A stretch of DNA of 64,000 nucleotides, from the NCBI GenBank assembly GCA_933207985.1, contig OW240912.1:201116845-201180844 (forward strand), given 5' to 3'. The notes below the pieces were generated by a model. It did not search any database. It worked only from the letters and a program-made list of their open reading frames with translations, and had not been told where the DNA came from. Below are positions 58,101-64,000 of the stretch, piece after piece (the first letter of the stretch is position 1; every line of letters starts with the position of its first letter). The translations under genes and the position numbers were made by a program. The stretch comes from Pelobates cultripes. Lineage: Eukaryota; Chordata; Amphibia; Anura; Pelobatidae.

Positions 58101-61100
58101 TGATTTCAATGCGCCAGATAGTTACTCAATCGTCAAGGGCATTTCGAGTTCCGCCTCCTGGTCCGGGGTAAGCTGACGGGTGATGTGGTTCTGAAGGTAT
58201 GTGGTTATCCGTTCTCGATGGCTACCTATGGCTCTGTCGTAGTGGAGTCGTGGTTGGTTATATAACGCCGCGTAGTATTCCCGGAACGCTGACAGTATGC
58301 CGTCCGGGAGGCAGGTTGTGTCTCCACTGCTCGTGCGTATCTTGTGAACGTGTTGCGCTTTTCTTCTGTCTTGTAGCATCCTAGCTAGCAACCTACCACT
58401 TTTGTTCGAGTGTTCATAATAATACCTGGAGGCCTTCCTCGCGGTGTGTAAGAGTCCTTGTGATAGTATGGCTTTCAGCTCCCTTCGTGCTTCCGTCAGG
58501 CGGAGGTATGTGCTGTCTGCGAGGTCCGTCTTGTGTTCCCCTTCTAGGTCAGCTATCCGGTCTAGCAGTGTTGTGATACGTCGTGTTCGTTCCTTCTTGC
58601 GTTTGGTGCCTATGGCGATGAAATGTCCCCGTATGACGCATTTGTGAGCTTCCCATATCGTTAACGGTGGTGTCTCCGTATCTTCGTTGGAAGTAAAGTA
58701 TTCAGTTAAGGTTTGGGCAGTCACCCTCTTACACTCTGCATCGTCCAGTAGGGATTCGTTCAGTTTCCAGTGTCTTTCGCTGGGTTTATATAGTGGGGAG
58801 CTTGTGCGGATCGTCAGTGGTGCATGATCTGTGTGGTCCATTATGCCTATTCGTGCGTCGTGGAGGAGGTTGAGGTATTCCTGGGCCAGGAATATATAGT
58901 CTATGCGACTGTAATTTTTATGGACTGTCGAATAATGGGTGTAGTCTCTACCTTCAGGGTTACATGCCCTCCAACAATCCACCAGGCAGTGTTTATGTAT
59001 AGATCGTAGTGCTGCTCGTATGCAGTGCGCCGGGATCGCGGTTTGTCCTCTGGAGGTGTCCGTGCGGGGGTCCAGTGGTAAGTTGAGGTCACCTGCCATG
59101 ACCAAGAGGCCGTCTCTGAATTTCTCCAATTTGGCTAGCGTCCGAGCCAGGAATGTATGCTGTTTTCTATTCGGTCCGTAGAGGCATGCGAAGGTATACA
59201 TGTGTTCCATGATTGTACCCTTAATGAAAAGGAATCTGCCGTTCGGGTCCGCCTGCGTTGCTATATGTTGGAACGGCGTCGTCTGTGCAAAGAGTATTGC
59301 CACACCAGCCCTCTTAGCATCCGGGTAATTCGCATAGAATCCCTGCGGGTAGCGTCTGTTCTCTAGTTTGGGGGCGTCCAGTCCTCGGAAATGAGTCTCC
59401 TGCAGGAACGCCACGGAGGCTCTCACGGCCCATAGGCGCCTTACCAGGTGCGCGCGCTTTTCAGGTGTGTTAAGCCCCTGAACATTATTGGACCAGTATG
59501 TCAGTTGGGCCGGGACAAATCCTCGCGAGGCGTCCATCCCGGCGGCAGGGCGGCGTCCCCGCAGCGTTGTCTGTATGATGTAAAGATGAGGTGGTGAGTG
59601 TGGGGGGGGTCTGTCTGTCTGTGGTGGTGATGTGAACGGTCTGGCGTGTCTTCCAGGTGTGCGGGTGTGACTCTGACCCTGTACCGGGTGTATTCGTTCT
59701 CGAGCCTGGTGGGTAACCTCAGCGACGAGAACACCGGTGTAATGTACAGTGTGGGTCTGTCTCAGTGGGGGTTCCGTATGGTCACTTACAGTGAAGTCGG
59801 TCTCGGATCTGAGTGAGGTTGGTTCTCTCCCCTCTCCATCGGCACCCAACCTATAAGGGTGTGTGCAATCGCCATGTTTTCCTACTCTAGCCTAGGGGTC
59901 CGCAGTAGTCGCCCGGGACTTAGAGTGTCGGTCGGGCTGTGGCGTCCTGTACCGCAGTCCCGAGGTCTGGGAGCGGATAAGCCTACCGGTCCTGTCGGCA
60001 TTATGGTCAGTGGTACCCGTGGGTCCCCCCGTCACGGTCGGCTCTCCTGGCGTCCCGGTCCTAGTGGCCGGGTGCTGTCAGGGGATTCGACTGGTTTTGT
60101 CTGCCGGACACCCCGGGGCCCTCCGTGTCTGACCTCCCCCGCCGGGCAACTTACAGTTCGTTGGCTACAAGTCGGCGTGTCTAGGGTGTTAGGGCGCTGT
60201 TTGGGGGTAGTCAGTCCTACATGTGTTGGGCTGCATTGTAAGGCCACCCTATGGGCGTGGCTCGCCAGCTCCCACGTTTGCGTCCCTTCAGAGGGGCTGG
60301 TTTGGGACGTGGTCTCTCCCTGCGCCCAGAATTTCCGTCATGGTAGCTATCTGCGTGCCTGGGCTTTCGTAGTGGGGCGTACCAACATGGCGTCTTGCTT
60401 GTCTCAGTGAGGCAGATTGTGTGTGGTTGTCCCCTCATGTGAGTGGCTGTGATGTGTGTTGGGTGATATAAACGGAACCGTGAACAATTAAACAACATGA
60501 ACAAGAAGTGCCCAGCCTTGTCCCAGCCCCCCTCCCAGCTCTAGCCCTGTGTGCCTGCATATCCCGTTGCCCTCGCCCTCCCGCATCCATCCCTCAGCTC
60601 TGTTCCGTGAGCAGCGGTGTGCTAGAGCAGCCTGTTCAGTTCAGCAGTCTTGACCCAGGGTGTGACCCGGGTGATGGTGTCAGTGTCCAGACCCTTTGTA
60701 CCCTGCCCATCATCCCCACCCCACCTACGGGGTATGTCCCCCTTTTTGCCCCGGGTGTGTGGGTTCGCTGATGGGGCCCTAGCTCCCGGCCGCTCCCCGA
60801 AAGTGGCTTCAGTTCCCACCCCACCTGTCTGCGGCCTTCCTCCCTGTCTACTAGCTAATGTAAGCTGGCAGCGGACTTAAAAGTACATACCCCTGCCGTG
60901 GTGTCATCGGATCTGCATGGCGTCCATAATCAAAGCTGGGGTAAGCTCAGGAGGCAATGCCCTGACCTGGCATGGGATGACCCAGGGGGGGCCATTGGTC
61001 CGGGTGGCGTGGGGGCCTCTATTCCTCAGGGCCTATTGGGCCGCCTCTGCGTCTTGGTGGTCCAGGCTCCGGGTGGATGTTGTGTGCCACTTCAGATGGG

Positions 61101-64000
61101 CCTGTGGCTCGCGCCGGGGGTTCCTCCAGGATCCAGTTTGGCACTGAGATAGGAGGTAAGTTGGCGGTTCTTTAAAAACCGTGGCACGTCGTTCGGCCAG
61201 CGGATGATGTGCCATACGTTTCCCATCCGGGCCTGCAGGCTAAATGGAAATCCCCATTTGTATGGAATTCGTCGCTCCTGAAGTGCTCGGGTGAGAGGCC
61301 GCAGGGCCCTGCGGGCATCTAGGGTGATGGTAGATAAGTCCTGGTAAAGGGATATTTGTGCTTCCATGTAAGTGATGTGCTGCTGTGCACGTGCTGCCCG
61401 CATTATAGATTCTTTTAGCGGGAATGACATGAGGGCGCAAATCATGTCTCTTGGCTGCCCGTCTCTTCTGGGGGCGCGGAGTGCCCTGTGAGCCCTTTCG
61501 ATGCCGAAGTCGCCAGGAGCTGCATCTCCTAGTAGTTGCGCAAATAGGCCATTTAGGATCTCCTGCGGTACCTCGTCCTCGGATTCAGGCAGGCCTCTGA
61601 CCCTGATGTTATTACGTCGGCCGCGGTTATCGAGATCCTCAACCTGCCGGCGGAGGTCCAGGAGGATGTTGCCCTGCCTCGTGGTTGCCAGTTCCGCTGC
61701 CTGTCTGTGCTGCTGGGATTGTATGCGCTCCTCTTCCAACCTGTCTACTCGCTGCTCCAGCGCCGTGAGGTCGGTGCGCACAGCCGCTATTTCCTCCCTT
61801 ATTATTGCCCTCAACTCAGCCACCATTTCACCTTTATCCTTCCGGGTCATCATGCTCGCGGAGATCGCGGCGAGGTCCGCGGATATTTGGGACAGGGTGC
61901 CAGGGGTGCTGGATTCCCGCCCGAGGAATGCTGGAGCCCGGGGAATCGAGGGCCGGTGTTCCGGTCTCGCCAGTGTCGCGGAGGCCATGCGGCGTGGCCA
62001 GGAACTCGTCCATCGGGCCGGCTGGCGGTCGGGAAGGGGCCGGAGTGACCTGGGGTAGCCGTTATTTTTTTTTTATTTATTTATTTTTTTTTTTATTTAT
62101 TTATTTTTATTTATTTTTTTTCCCCCCCTGGAGGTGCGCTTTCTGCGGCGTTGCTGTGCTGGTTAATCGGGGCAAATCAGGTTGGGGCCTAGGAGCTCGG
62201 AATGAGTGCGTCCTACTCCATTGACTGTTAGGCCACGCCCCCCGTAAAAACCTTTTCTTTGCCTTAGATGAAATCTCCTTTCTTAGCCCTTTTTATGAAT
62301 AGATTTCCAGATAATGGTTTGTATTGGCCACGAATATATTTGTATAATGTTATCATATCACCTCTCAGGCACCGTTTTTCCAAATTAAGAGATTTAAATT
62401 TAAATGCTCCATTCCTTTGATCTATTTTGTAGCTCATCTGATGTCTTTATTTAGAACAGGTGCCCAAAATTGCACAGCATATTCAAGATGTGGTCTTACC
62501 AGCGACTTATAAAGAGGCAAAATATTTTCATGCCGAGAATTTATGCCCCTATTTATACATGACAAAACCTAACTGGCCTTAGCAACTGCAGATTGACATT
62601 GCATATTGCTGCCTAATTTGTTGTCTATAGCAATTCCCAAATCCTTCTCGTGTGTGGTTATCCCTAATTCACTACCATTTAGAGTGTAAGTTGCTTGTGC
62701 ATTCTTGACTCCAAAGTGCATAACCTTAAATTTCTCTACGTTAAATTTCATCTACCATTTTAGTGCCCAGTCCCCCAATCTGTCCAAATCCCTCTGCAGC
62801 AAAGCAATATCCTGCTCACATTTTATTCTTTTACAAAGTTTTGTGTCATCTGCAAACACTGATACATGGCTTTCAATGCGTATTTCAAGATCATATATAA
62901 ATATGTTGAATAGAAGAGGTCCCAAAACAGAACCCTGAGGGACACCACTTACAACTTTTGTCCAGCCTGAAAATGACCATTTAATGACAACTCGTTGTAC
63001 TCTATCCTTATCATTGAATTAAATGATTCTTTATGACTGACGGCACTGAGCATGTGAGCGTGACATCACATTATGCTAGGGTACAAATGATGGGCTATAA
63101 GTGTTGGCTCTTGTACCCAGGGGGCTTGGAGGTGTAGCTTTCAAGCCTTATAATAATTAAAATACACACTTGGGGCAACTAAGGTGGGTGGCGGCCCACT
63201 GTAGGCACCATAGCAACTTTGTTTAGATAAAGTTGTTATTGTGAGTACTGTGTTCTTATAAATTGTTTTCAAATGGTTTGACTAAAACCAGGGCTCCTCA
63301 AGGCACCCAGAGCCCATCCCTGTAAAAAGTCTACATTCGCAATTTTCCTGCAAGCAGCTGCATTGTGGGTTTATTCTTGACCCCTGGTTTTGGTCAAAAC
63401 TCACAAATGATTTGACTCAGAACTGAGATATAGCATTCACATACTACTTGCACCATAAAATCTTCAGTAGGATGTAAAATGTAGACTTTTAAATTTTGTG
63501 TAAAAAAACAAACCATAATAATCTTTAACCTTTAGGATACGTACATAGAGGAATAGAAAATAAAAGCAGATTTTACCCCTGCAGCAAAGGTTTGTGTATG
63601 TGTGAAACATCATACAATGGTTAGATGGCAACTGTAATGGCTAGGCATTAAGTGATAAAACTTGGTGAAGACCTTGTCACCCAAGTATTTGATGCGCGAA
63701 GACAATATGTTGACATTTTGTTCAGCTGTGTGTGTCTTGTATATCTTTTTTTTTTTTTTTGTATCTCTTGACCCCTGTTCTTGGGGAATGTGGGGGGTTA
63801 AATGATTTTTTGTTTTGCCTTTTAACTTCTCCTCCTTCAATCAAACTGATATTGAGATATCTTAAACAACTGCAGACTTTAGCTAGAAATAACCTGCCTT
63901 GTTATGCCTTGTATATGAAACTCATAATTTCCTTACTTTGCAGAGGATTTCATGGGTACAAATGCAGATCGTGTTCACAGTTCAGTGGAGAAAGTTAGGA
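30536..64000 (+). CDS. bsdc1: BSD domain-containing protein 1 (5' part of gene; exons 1-9, runs off the window)
   Basis: Nine coding exons joined in phase give 245 codons that track vertebrate BSDC1: [18 protein letters not shown], then [58 protein letters not shown], the BSD domain (about residues 145-199: [43 protein letters not shown]) and an acidic stretch after it. The FW pair in the third helix is the BSD hallmark. Every intron has GT...AG ends. Human BSDC1 is about 430 aa, so about 185 residues should lie to the right. The cellular role of BSDC1 is poorly known; BSD domains occur in TFIIH p62 and SYAP1-like proteins. Introns 1 and 8 are swollen by transposons. Confidence 0.93.
30824..30959. 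mobile_element. 136-bp hAT-like MITE in bsdc1 intron 1
   Basis: The left end CAGGCACAGGCAACCATCGG and the reverse complement of the right end CAGGGATAGGCAAACTTCGG are matching inverted termini, continuing through GCGCTCCAG. The centre is a CATGATGC/GCATTATG palindrome. Flanks share a TCTAG core but an exact 8-bp duplication is not clear. Confidence 0.75.
31643..32260. mobile_element. CTATAGT-family MITE split by a TTAA MITE
   Basis: AAAGGGACACTATAGTCACC followed by ACCATTACAGC is the left end of the MITE family at 40690 and 43227. After the insertion at 31677-32166 it continues TGTAGTTGTTCTCGTG, as in intact copies. The right end is not clear. Confidence 0.65.
31677..32166. mobile_element. 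TTAA-bounded MITE, copy 2 (nested)
   Basis: This 490-bp element is a close copy of 15417-15918, with the same TTAAAGGACCACTCTAGG start, the same internal hairpins, and TTAA at both edges. It sits at the TTAA of an ACAGCTTAATGTAGTTGTT site in another MITE, so the pre-insertion sequence is recognisable and the TTAA duplication is visible. Confidence 0.85.
32526..32637 (+). repeat. Split direct repeat A1
   Basis: 112 bp starting GTTTTAAGGCCATTTGG, containing CTATATAAGGG and ending GCATCAGAATGA. It is identical to A2 apart from about one base. Confidence 0.85.
33363..33441. mobile_element. 79-bp TTAA-bounded mini-MITE
   Basis: It runs from TTAACCCCTTAAGGACC to CTTCAGGGGTTAA with a hairpin-forming centre (TGTCACACATGTCATG). 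A second copy in opposite orientation is at 43140-43219. TTAA at each edge suggests piggyBac-type mobilisation. Confidence 0.8.
34222..35220. repeat. Tandem duplication inside the Ngaro-like element (about 520-bp unit)
   Basis: 34222-34743 and 34744-35220 are head-to-tail copies, both starting CATCTCTTACCTTCCCTGG. The second copy lacks a block of about 60-70 bp after CGGTGGCCACA and has a short A-run there. Divergence is a few percent, so the duplication is fairly recent or family-wide. Confidence 0.85.
36484..37430 (+). pseudogene. Tyrosine recombinase relic of the Ngaro-like element
   Basis: Across several frames the translation resembles DIRS/Ngaro recombinases. There is an N-terminal core-binding-like piece [17 protein letters not shown] (36600-36660). 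A catalytic-domain piece at 37130-37360 reads [17 protein letters not shown], then [20 protein letters not shown], then [20 protein letters not shown]. The final H-x-x-R...Y box was not found intact. Frameshifts and stops make it dead. These enzymes integrate circular cDNA without an endonuclease. Confidence 0.55.
37458..37894 (+). repeat. Right-end repeats B1 (37458-37584), A2 (37585-37696), B2 (37768-37894)
   Basis: B1 and B2 start GCCCTCTTTATTTACAGGCC and end CCCCGAACACAA. A2 lies directly against B1. A 71-bp spacer separates A2 and B2. Equal lengths and only two or three differences between partners point to a recent insertion despite the decayed interior. Confidence 0.8.
37895..38184. 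repeat. (TA)n and (TG)n microsatellites
   Basis: A (TA)n run at 37895-37944 abuts B2. A compound TA/TG array lies at 38076-38184. Both produce Ile/Tyr and Cys/Val artefact frames. Confidence 0.85.
38185..38330 (-). repeat. Interspersed repeat with GAAAC stem motif
   Basis: On the minus strand, CAGACAA is followed by a GACCC/GGGTC stem and GAAAC (38277-38303), inside the common GTTTCGACCCCTAAGGGTC repeat. The arrangement resembles a hammerhead ribozyme core, but two core positions deviate. Confidence 0.5.
38840..38960 (+). repeat. Interspersed repeat with CTGAGGA...GAAAC motif
   Basis: CTGAGGA (38857-38863), a short CCAC/GTGG stem, and GAAAC (38880-38884) lie in hammerhead-like order. CTGANGA is the exact consensus of the first core box. 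The stem has a bulged G. It precedes the long AT array at 38976. Confidence 0.5.
38976..39065. repeat. (TA)n microsatellite, about 90 bp
   Basis: An uninterrupted AT dinucleotide run of a length that is often mis-sized in assemblies. Confidence 0.95.
39455..39740. mobile_element. Fragment of the CTATAGT MITE family
   Basis: It has the family's internal block: TGCATTGATTCAACGCCTCT, CTATGAGGAGAT, and an ATTGG-rich part matching 40800-40900 and 43490-43620. No ends are resolved. Confidence 0.55.
40690..41107. mobile_element. CTATAGT-family MITE, near complete
   Basis: It starts AAAAGGGACACTATAGTCACC and ends CCTATAGTGTTTCTTTAAG, so its ends are inverted. Internal features shared with 43227-43752 include CCTCATAGAGATGTATTGAT, its reverse-complement arm, and GGTGGTTTTAACACTA near the right end. 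Confidence 0.75.
41130..41536 (+). pseudogene. Tc1/mariner-superfamily transposase relic
   Basis: From the ATG at 41139 the + strand reads [20 protein letters not shown] then KRFKDG, the N-terminal helix-turn-helix of mariner-like transposases. The centre, with the catalytic acidic residues, is deleted or unreadable. A C-terminal piece follows near 41353-41425 ([21 protein letters not shown]). The right end GTACTTTCCGGAGAGACC resembles a mariner terminal repeat and ends next to TA. It cannot encode an active enzyme. Confidence 0.7.
41668..42175. mobile_element. Two partial CTATAGT-family MITEs
   Basis: Starts like AAAGGGACACTGTAGTCTC (41671) and AAAGGCACACTGTAATCACC (41944), with the shared TGTAAACACTGCCTTTTC and CTAGAGGTGCTTCC blocks. 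Both are truncated. Confidence 0.55.
42176..42821. other. End of bsdc1 intron 1
   Basis: No repeat or gene is recognised. A T/C-rich tract (TTTTTCTTCTTCTTCATCTACAG) at 42799-42821 is the polypyrimidine tract and acceptor of exon 2. Confidence 0.6.
42822..42882 (+). CDS. bsdc1: bsdc1 exon 2
   Basis: 61 nt between CTACAG and GTATGA. It completes Gly-4 and reads [20 protein letters not shown], the conserved Trp-rich N-terminus of BSDC1. It ends in phase 0. Confidence 0.93.
43140..43219. mobile_element. 80-bp TTAA mini-MITE, copy 2
   Basis: The reverse-complement orientation of 33363-33441, from TTAACACCTTAAGGACACA to GTCCTTAAGGGGTTAA, with TTAA at both edges. Confidence 0.8.
43227..43752. mobile_element. 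CTATAGT-family MITE in bsdc1 intron 2
   Basis: About 526 bp, starting AAAGGGACATTATAGTCACC and ending CCCTATAGTGATCCTTTAA. Internal arms TCATAGAGATTCATTGAT and ATTCATCTCTATGAGG form a hairpin. It is related to 40690-41107. Confidence 0.75.
43753..44537. other. Remainder of bsdc1 intron 2
   Basis: A TG microsatellite at 44347-44372 and an A-run at 44454-44475. The minus-strand open frame at 43777-44052 has no domain and no homologue I recognise. Confidence 0.55.
44538..44654 (+). CDS. bsdc1: bsdc1 exon 3
   Basis: 117 nt between TTTTAG and GTAAGT, both phase 0. Reads [20 protein letters not shown] and continues [19 protein letters not shown], almost identical to mammalian BSDC1. Confidence 0.95.
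45004..45171 (+). CDS. bsdc1: bsdc1 exon 4
   Basis: 168 nt between GACAG and GTACTA. Reads [40 protein letters not shown] and [16 protein letters not shown]. The following intron is only 82 bp. Confidence 0.95.
45254..45308 (+). CDS. bsdc1: bsdc1 exon 5
   Basis: 55 nt between TGCAG and GTAATC. Reads [18 protein letters not shown] and the first base of Gly (phase 1 end). Confidence 0.94.
45309..46245. other. bsdc1 intron 5
   Basis: 937 bp with a MITE-like block (ACTCCAACCACCATAACC, 45435) and a (CT)n run at 46118-46146 just upstream of the exon 6 acceptor. No gene is visible. Confidence 0.6.
46246..46361 (+). CDS. bsdc1: bsdc1 exon 6 (BSD domain, first part)
   Basis: 116 nt between TGCAG and GTAAGA. 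Completes Gly and reads [20 protein letters not shown] and [18 protein letters not shown]. Helices 1 and 2 of the BSD domain. Confidence 0.95.
46753..46821 (+). CDS. bsdc1: bsdc1 exon 7 (BSD domain, last helix)
   Basis: 69 nt between CTCAG and GTAAGT. Reads [20 protein letters not shown] and LEQ, carrying the BSD Phe-Trp pair. Confidence 0.95.
46822..48873. other. bsdc1 intron 7
   Basis: 2,052 bp. 47690-48335 is a repeat (listed separately). T-runs lie at 47011-47030, 47829-47852 and 48352-48365. No gene is visible. Confidence 0.6.
47690..48335. mobile_element. hAT-like element related to 1488-3422
   Basis: Its GC-rich right half (GGTGGTCCAGTGGTGGCATG, GAGCGTTGCCAT, GAGATTTTTGATCTCC) parallels 3030-3350 of the first hAT-type element. 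The right end reads GGTTGACTACCCCTG, whose complement CAGGGGTAGTCAACC is a typical hAT terminus. The left end is degenerate and the target duplication ambiguous (GTCTAACC occurs on both sides but may be part of the terminus). Confidence 0.55.
48874..48955 (+). CDS. bsdc1: bsdc1 exon 8
   Basis: 82 nt between TTCCAG and GTGAGC. Reads [20 protein letters not shown] and SMWEEDE plus the first base of the next codon. The acidic end matches BSDC1 after the BSD domain. Confidence 0.94.
48993..51581. mobile_element. 2.6-kb foldback element with about 1.1-kb inverted arms and 14-bp TSD
   Basis: The left arm (about 48993-50097) and right arm (50309-51406) are near-identical reverse complements around a 211-bp unique centre. 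A 175-bp tail follows the right arm. The whole is flanked by an exact 14-bp duplication ACATTTACATCTTA (48979-48992 and 51582-51595), so it inserted as a unit. Arms are AT-rich without coding capacity; equal 65-aa frames in the two arms are just the same sequence read twice. Each arm carries a TTGAGAA - 6/7-bp stem - GAAAC motif (minus 49483-49511, plus 50894-50922). A Penelope-like or other retroelement origin is possible, not shown. Confidence 0.85.
51596..52110. other. bsdc1 intron 8, unclassified part
   Basis: AT-rich. MITE-like blocks such as CTATGAGCTGCAGTGGTTAT at 51970 are seen. No gene. Confidence 0.5.
52111..52441 (-). mobile_element. CR1/L2-like LINE 3' part, antisense
   Basis: The reverse complement of the 3430-3630 family end (TTACATAGTTACAAAACTGG, GACTTGCGTCCATCAAGTTC). 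It is split from its 5' part (62257-63020) by the L1-like LINE B. The coding C-terminus continues to the insertion point near 52441. Confidence 0.8.
54795..58106. repeat. 1,606-bp near-identical repeat on both sides of the N gap
   Basis: 54795-56400 and 56501-58106 align without indels at a constant offset of 1,706, with only a handful of substitutions (for example GGAATTCC/GGAGTTCC near 54827, GATTCGACC/GATTCGTCC near 55060, CCTATCAG/CCTGTCAG near 56305). The right end of the first and the left end of the second both touch the gap, as expected when two overlapping contigs were scaffolded without merging. Confidence 0.9.
56401..56500. other. Assembly gap (100 N)
   Basis: Exactly 100 N, a conventional unknown-size gap. 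Reading frames drawn through it are not real. Confidence 0.99.
59538..61091 (-). other. LINE B inter-ORF region
   Basis: GC-rich spacer with no domain. The plus-strand frame at 59859-60410 and other frames here are shadows of high GC. A spacer of similar size is present in LINE A (1.35 kb). Confidence 0.65.
61092..61988 (-). CDS. LINE B ORF1, intact L1 ORF1p-like protein
   Basis: 298 aa, uninterrupted. Residues about 45-115 form a coiled coil with heptad Leu/Ile spacing ([19 protein letters not shown]). The RRM-like domain begins at [20 protein letters not shown], and the C-terminal domain includes [20 protein letters not shown]. It should trimerise and bind LINE RNA as a nucleic-acid chaperone. 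It is encoded 5' of ORF2 on the same strand, separated by about 1.5 kb. Compared with LINE A it has no stops, which supports recent activity. This is mobile-element coding sequence, not a host gene. Confidence 0.88.
   Translation of the reverse strand: MASATLARPEHRPSIPRAPAFLGRESSTPGTLSQISADLAAISASMMTRKDKGEMVAELRAIIREEIAAVRTDLTALEQRVDRLEEERIQSQQHRQAAELATTRQGNILLDLRRQVEDLDNRGRRNNIRVRGLPESEDEVPQEILNGLFAQLLGDAAPGDFGIERAHRALRAPRRDGQPRDMICALMSFPLKESIMRAARAQQHITYMEAQISLYQDLSTITLDARRALRPLTRALQERRIPYKWGFPFSLQARMGNVWHIIRWPNDVPRFLKNRQLTSYLSAKLDPGGTPGASHRPI
62257..63020 (-). pseudogene. CR1/L2-like LINE RT fragment, antisense
   Basis: On the minus strand it reads [38 protein letters not shown] with the FADD catalytic motif (near 62850), [14 protein letters not shown], a stop, then [18 protein letters not shown] and [13 protein letters not shown]. 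It then continues toward the C-terminus until LINE B interrupts it at 62256; the family resumes at 52441. Stops and deletions make it dead. It is the same family as 816-1479 plus 3431-3630. Confidence 0.82.
63021..63943. other. End of bsdc1 intron 8
   Basis: AT-rich with MITE-like scraps (63190-63270) and T-runs at 63747-63760. TTACTTTGCAG at 63933-63943 is the exon 9 acceptor. No gene. Confidence 0.6.
63944..64000 (+). CDS. bsdc1: bsdc1 exon 9, start only
   Basis: After TTTGCAG the frame set by exon 8 reads [19 protein letters not shown] to the window edge. The spacing fits the EELMG-type segment of mammalian BSDC1, and the phase (1/2) is correct. The exon continues outside. Confidence 0.8.

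Larger units (their letters stand above)
53920..59537 (-). pseudogene. LINE B ORF2: endonuclease-RT, one internal stop plus assembly duplication
   Basis: The start is taken at 59537 ([20 protein letters not shown]), where L1-type endonuclease homology begins; an upstream ATG at 59849 adds 104 unlikely residues. APE motifs: [41 protein letters not shown] at 58124-58122 (codon 472) lies inside an otherwise continuous frame [28 protein letters not shown]. The RT follows with [20 protein letters not shown] and YADD (57398-57387, and again 55692-55681 in the duplicate), then a C-terminal [18 protein letters not shown] knuckle. Removing one 1,706-bp unit (1,606-bp repeat plus 100 N) leaves 1,304 codons exactly in frame. 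One substitution separates it from an intact ORF2. Confidence 0.85.
52456..62243 (-). mobile_element. Young full-length L1/Tx1-like LINE (element B), antisense in bsdc1 intron 8
   Basis: Read on the minus strand: 5' end GGGGGGCGTGGCC at 62243, ORF1 (61988-61092), spacer, ORF2 (59537-53920), 3' UTR, an AATAAA near 52480 and a poly(A) of about 16. GTAAAAACC plus T's flanks both ends (52442-52455 and 62244-62256), a target duplication made by target-primed reverse transcription. It landed in a CR1-like fragment. The span is inflated by a 100-N gap with duplicated flanks; the corrected length is about 8.1 kb. Intact ORF1 and a nearly intact ORF2 mark it as recent. Confidence 0.9.

Noticed and set aside
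59859..60410. 183-aa plus-strand frame
   Set aside because: It is the shadow of the GC-rich LINE B inter-ORF spacer; no recognisable domain or start context.

Overview
The window is nuclear DNA from a vertebrate, most likely a frog or toad. It has two spliced or developmental vertebrate genes (an OLIG-family bHLH gene and BSDC1), vertebrate-style introns and promoters, and a dense load of repeats of amphibian type: L1/Tx1-like and CR1/L2-like LINEs, hAT and TTAA-bounded MITEs, a solo LTR and a tyrosine-recombinase retrotransposon. I cannot name the species. There is no prokaryotic operon, CRISPR array, rRNA or recognisable tRNA.

Layout. 1-24.7 kb is intergenic and repeat-rich: a CA-rich microsatellite, a CR1-like LINE fragment split by a complete 1.9-kb hAT-type element (8-bp target duplication), a second hAT-type element at 4.0-4.9 kb, a decayed L1-like LINE at 8.8-14.2 kb whose reverse-transcriptase core is deleted, a TTAA-bounded MITE at 15.4 kb, and a solo LTR nested in another repeat at 18.3-19.2 kb. 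A quieter stretch at 20-24.7 kb precedes the intronless OLIG gene (best call olig4, 24900-25532, with TATA box and poly(A) signal). A foldback repeat and LINE fragments separate it from bsdc1.

bsdc1 runs from 30536 past the right edge on the + strand. I could place nine coding exons by protein similarity and splice sites: 30536-30546, 42822-42882, 44538-44654, 45004-45171, 45254-45308, 46246-46361, 46753-46821, 48874-48955 and 63944 onward. All phases agree. The first coding exon is only 11 nt (Met-Ala-Glu and two bases of Gly) and sits in a GC-rich promoter with CTCF-, Sp/KLF-, CCAAT-, ETS-, CRE- and YY1-like sites.

Most of the gene is intron swollen by mobile DNA. Intron 1 (12.3 kb) holds a degenerate Ngaro/DIRS-like retrotransposon with split direct repeats in the order A1...B1-A2-B2, a MITE inserted in another MITE, a mariner relic and long AT repeats. 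Intron 8 (15 kb) holds a 2.6-kb foldback element with about 1.1-kb arms and a 14-bp target duplication. It also holds a young antisense L1-like LINE inserted in a CR1-like fragment. That LINE contains a 100-N gap, and the 1,606 bp on each side of the gap are near-identical copies of each other. This looks like unmerged assembly overlap; collapsing it leaves an ORF2 of 1,304 codons including its stop, with one internal stop.

Only olig4 and bsdc1 are host genes with good support. Everything else readable is mobile-element coding sequence or repeat.
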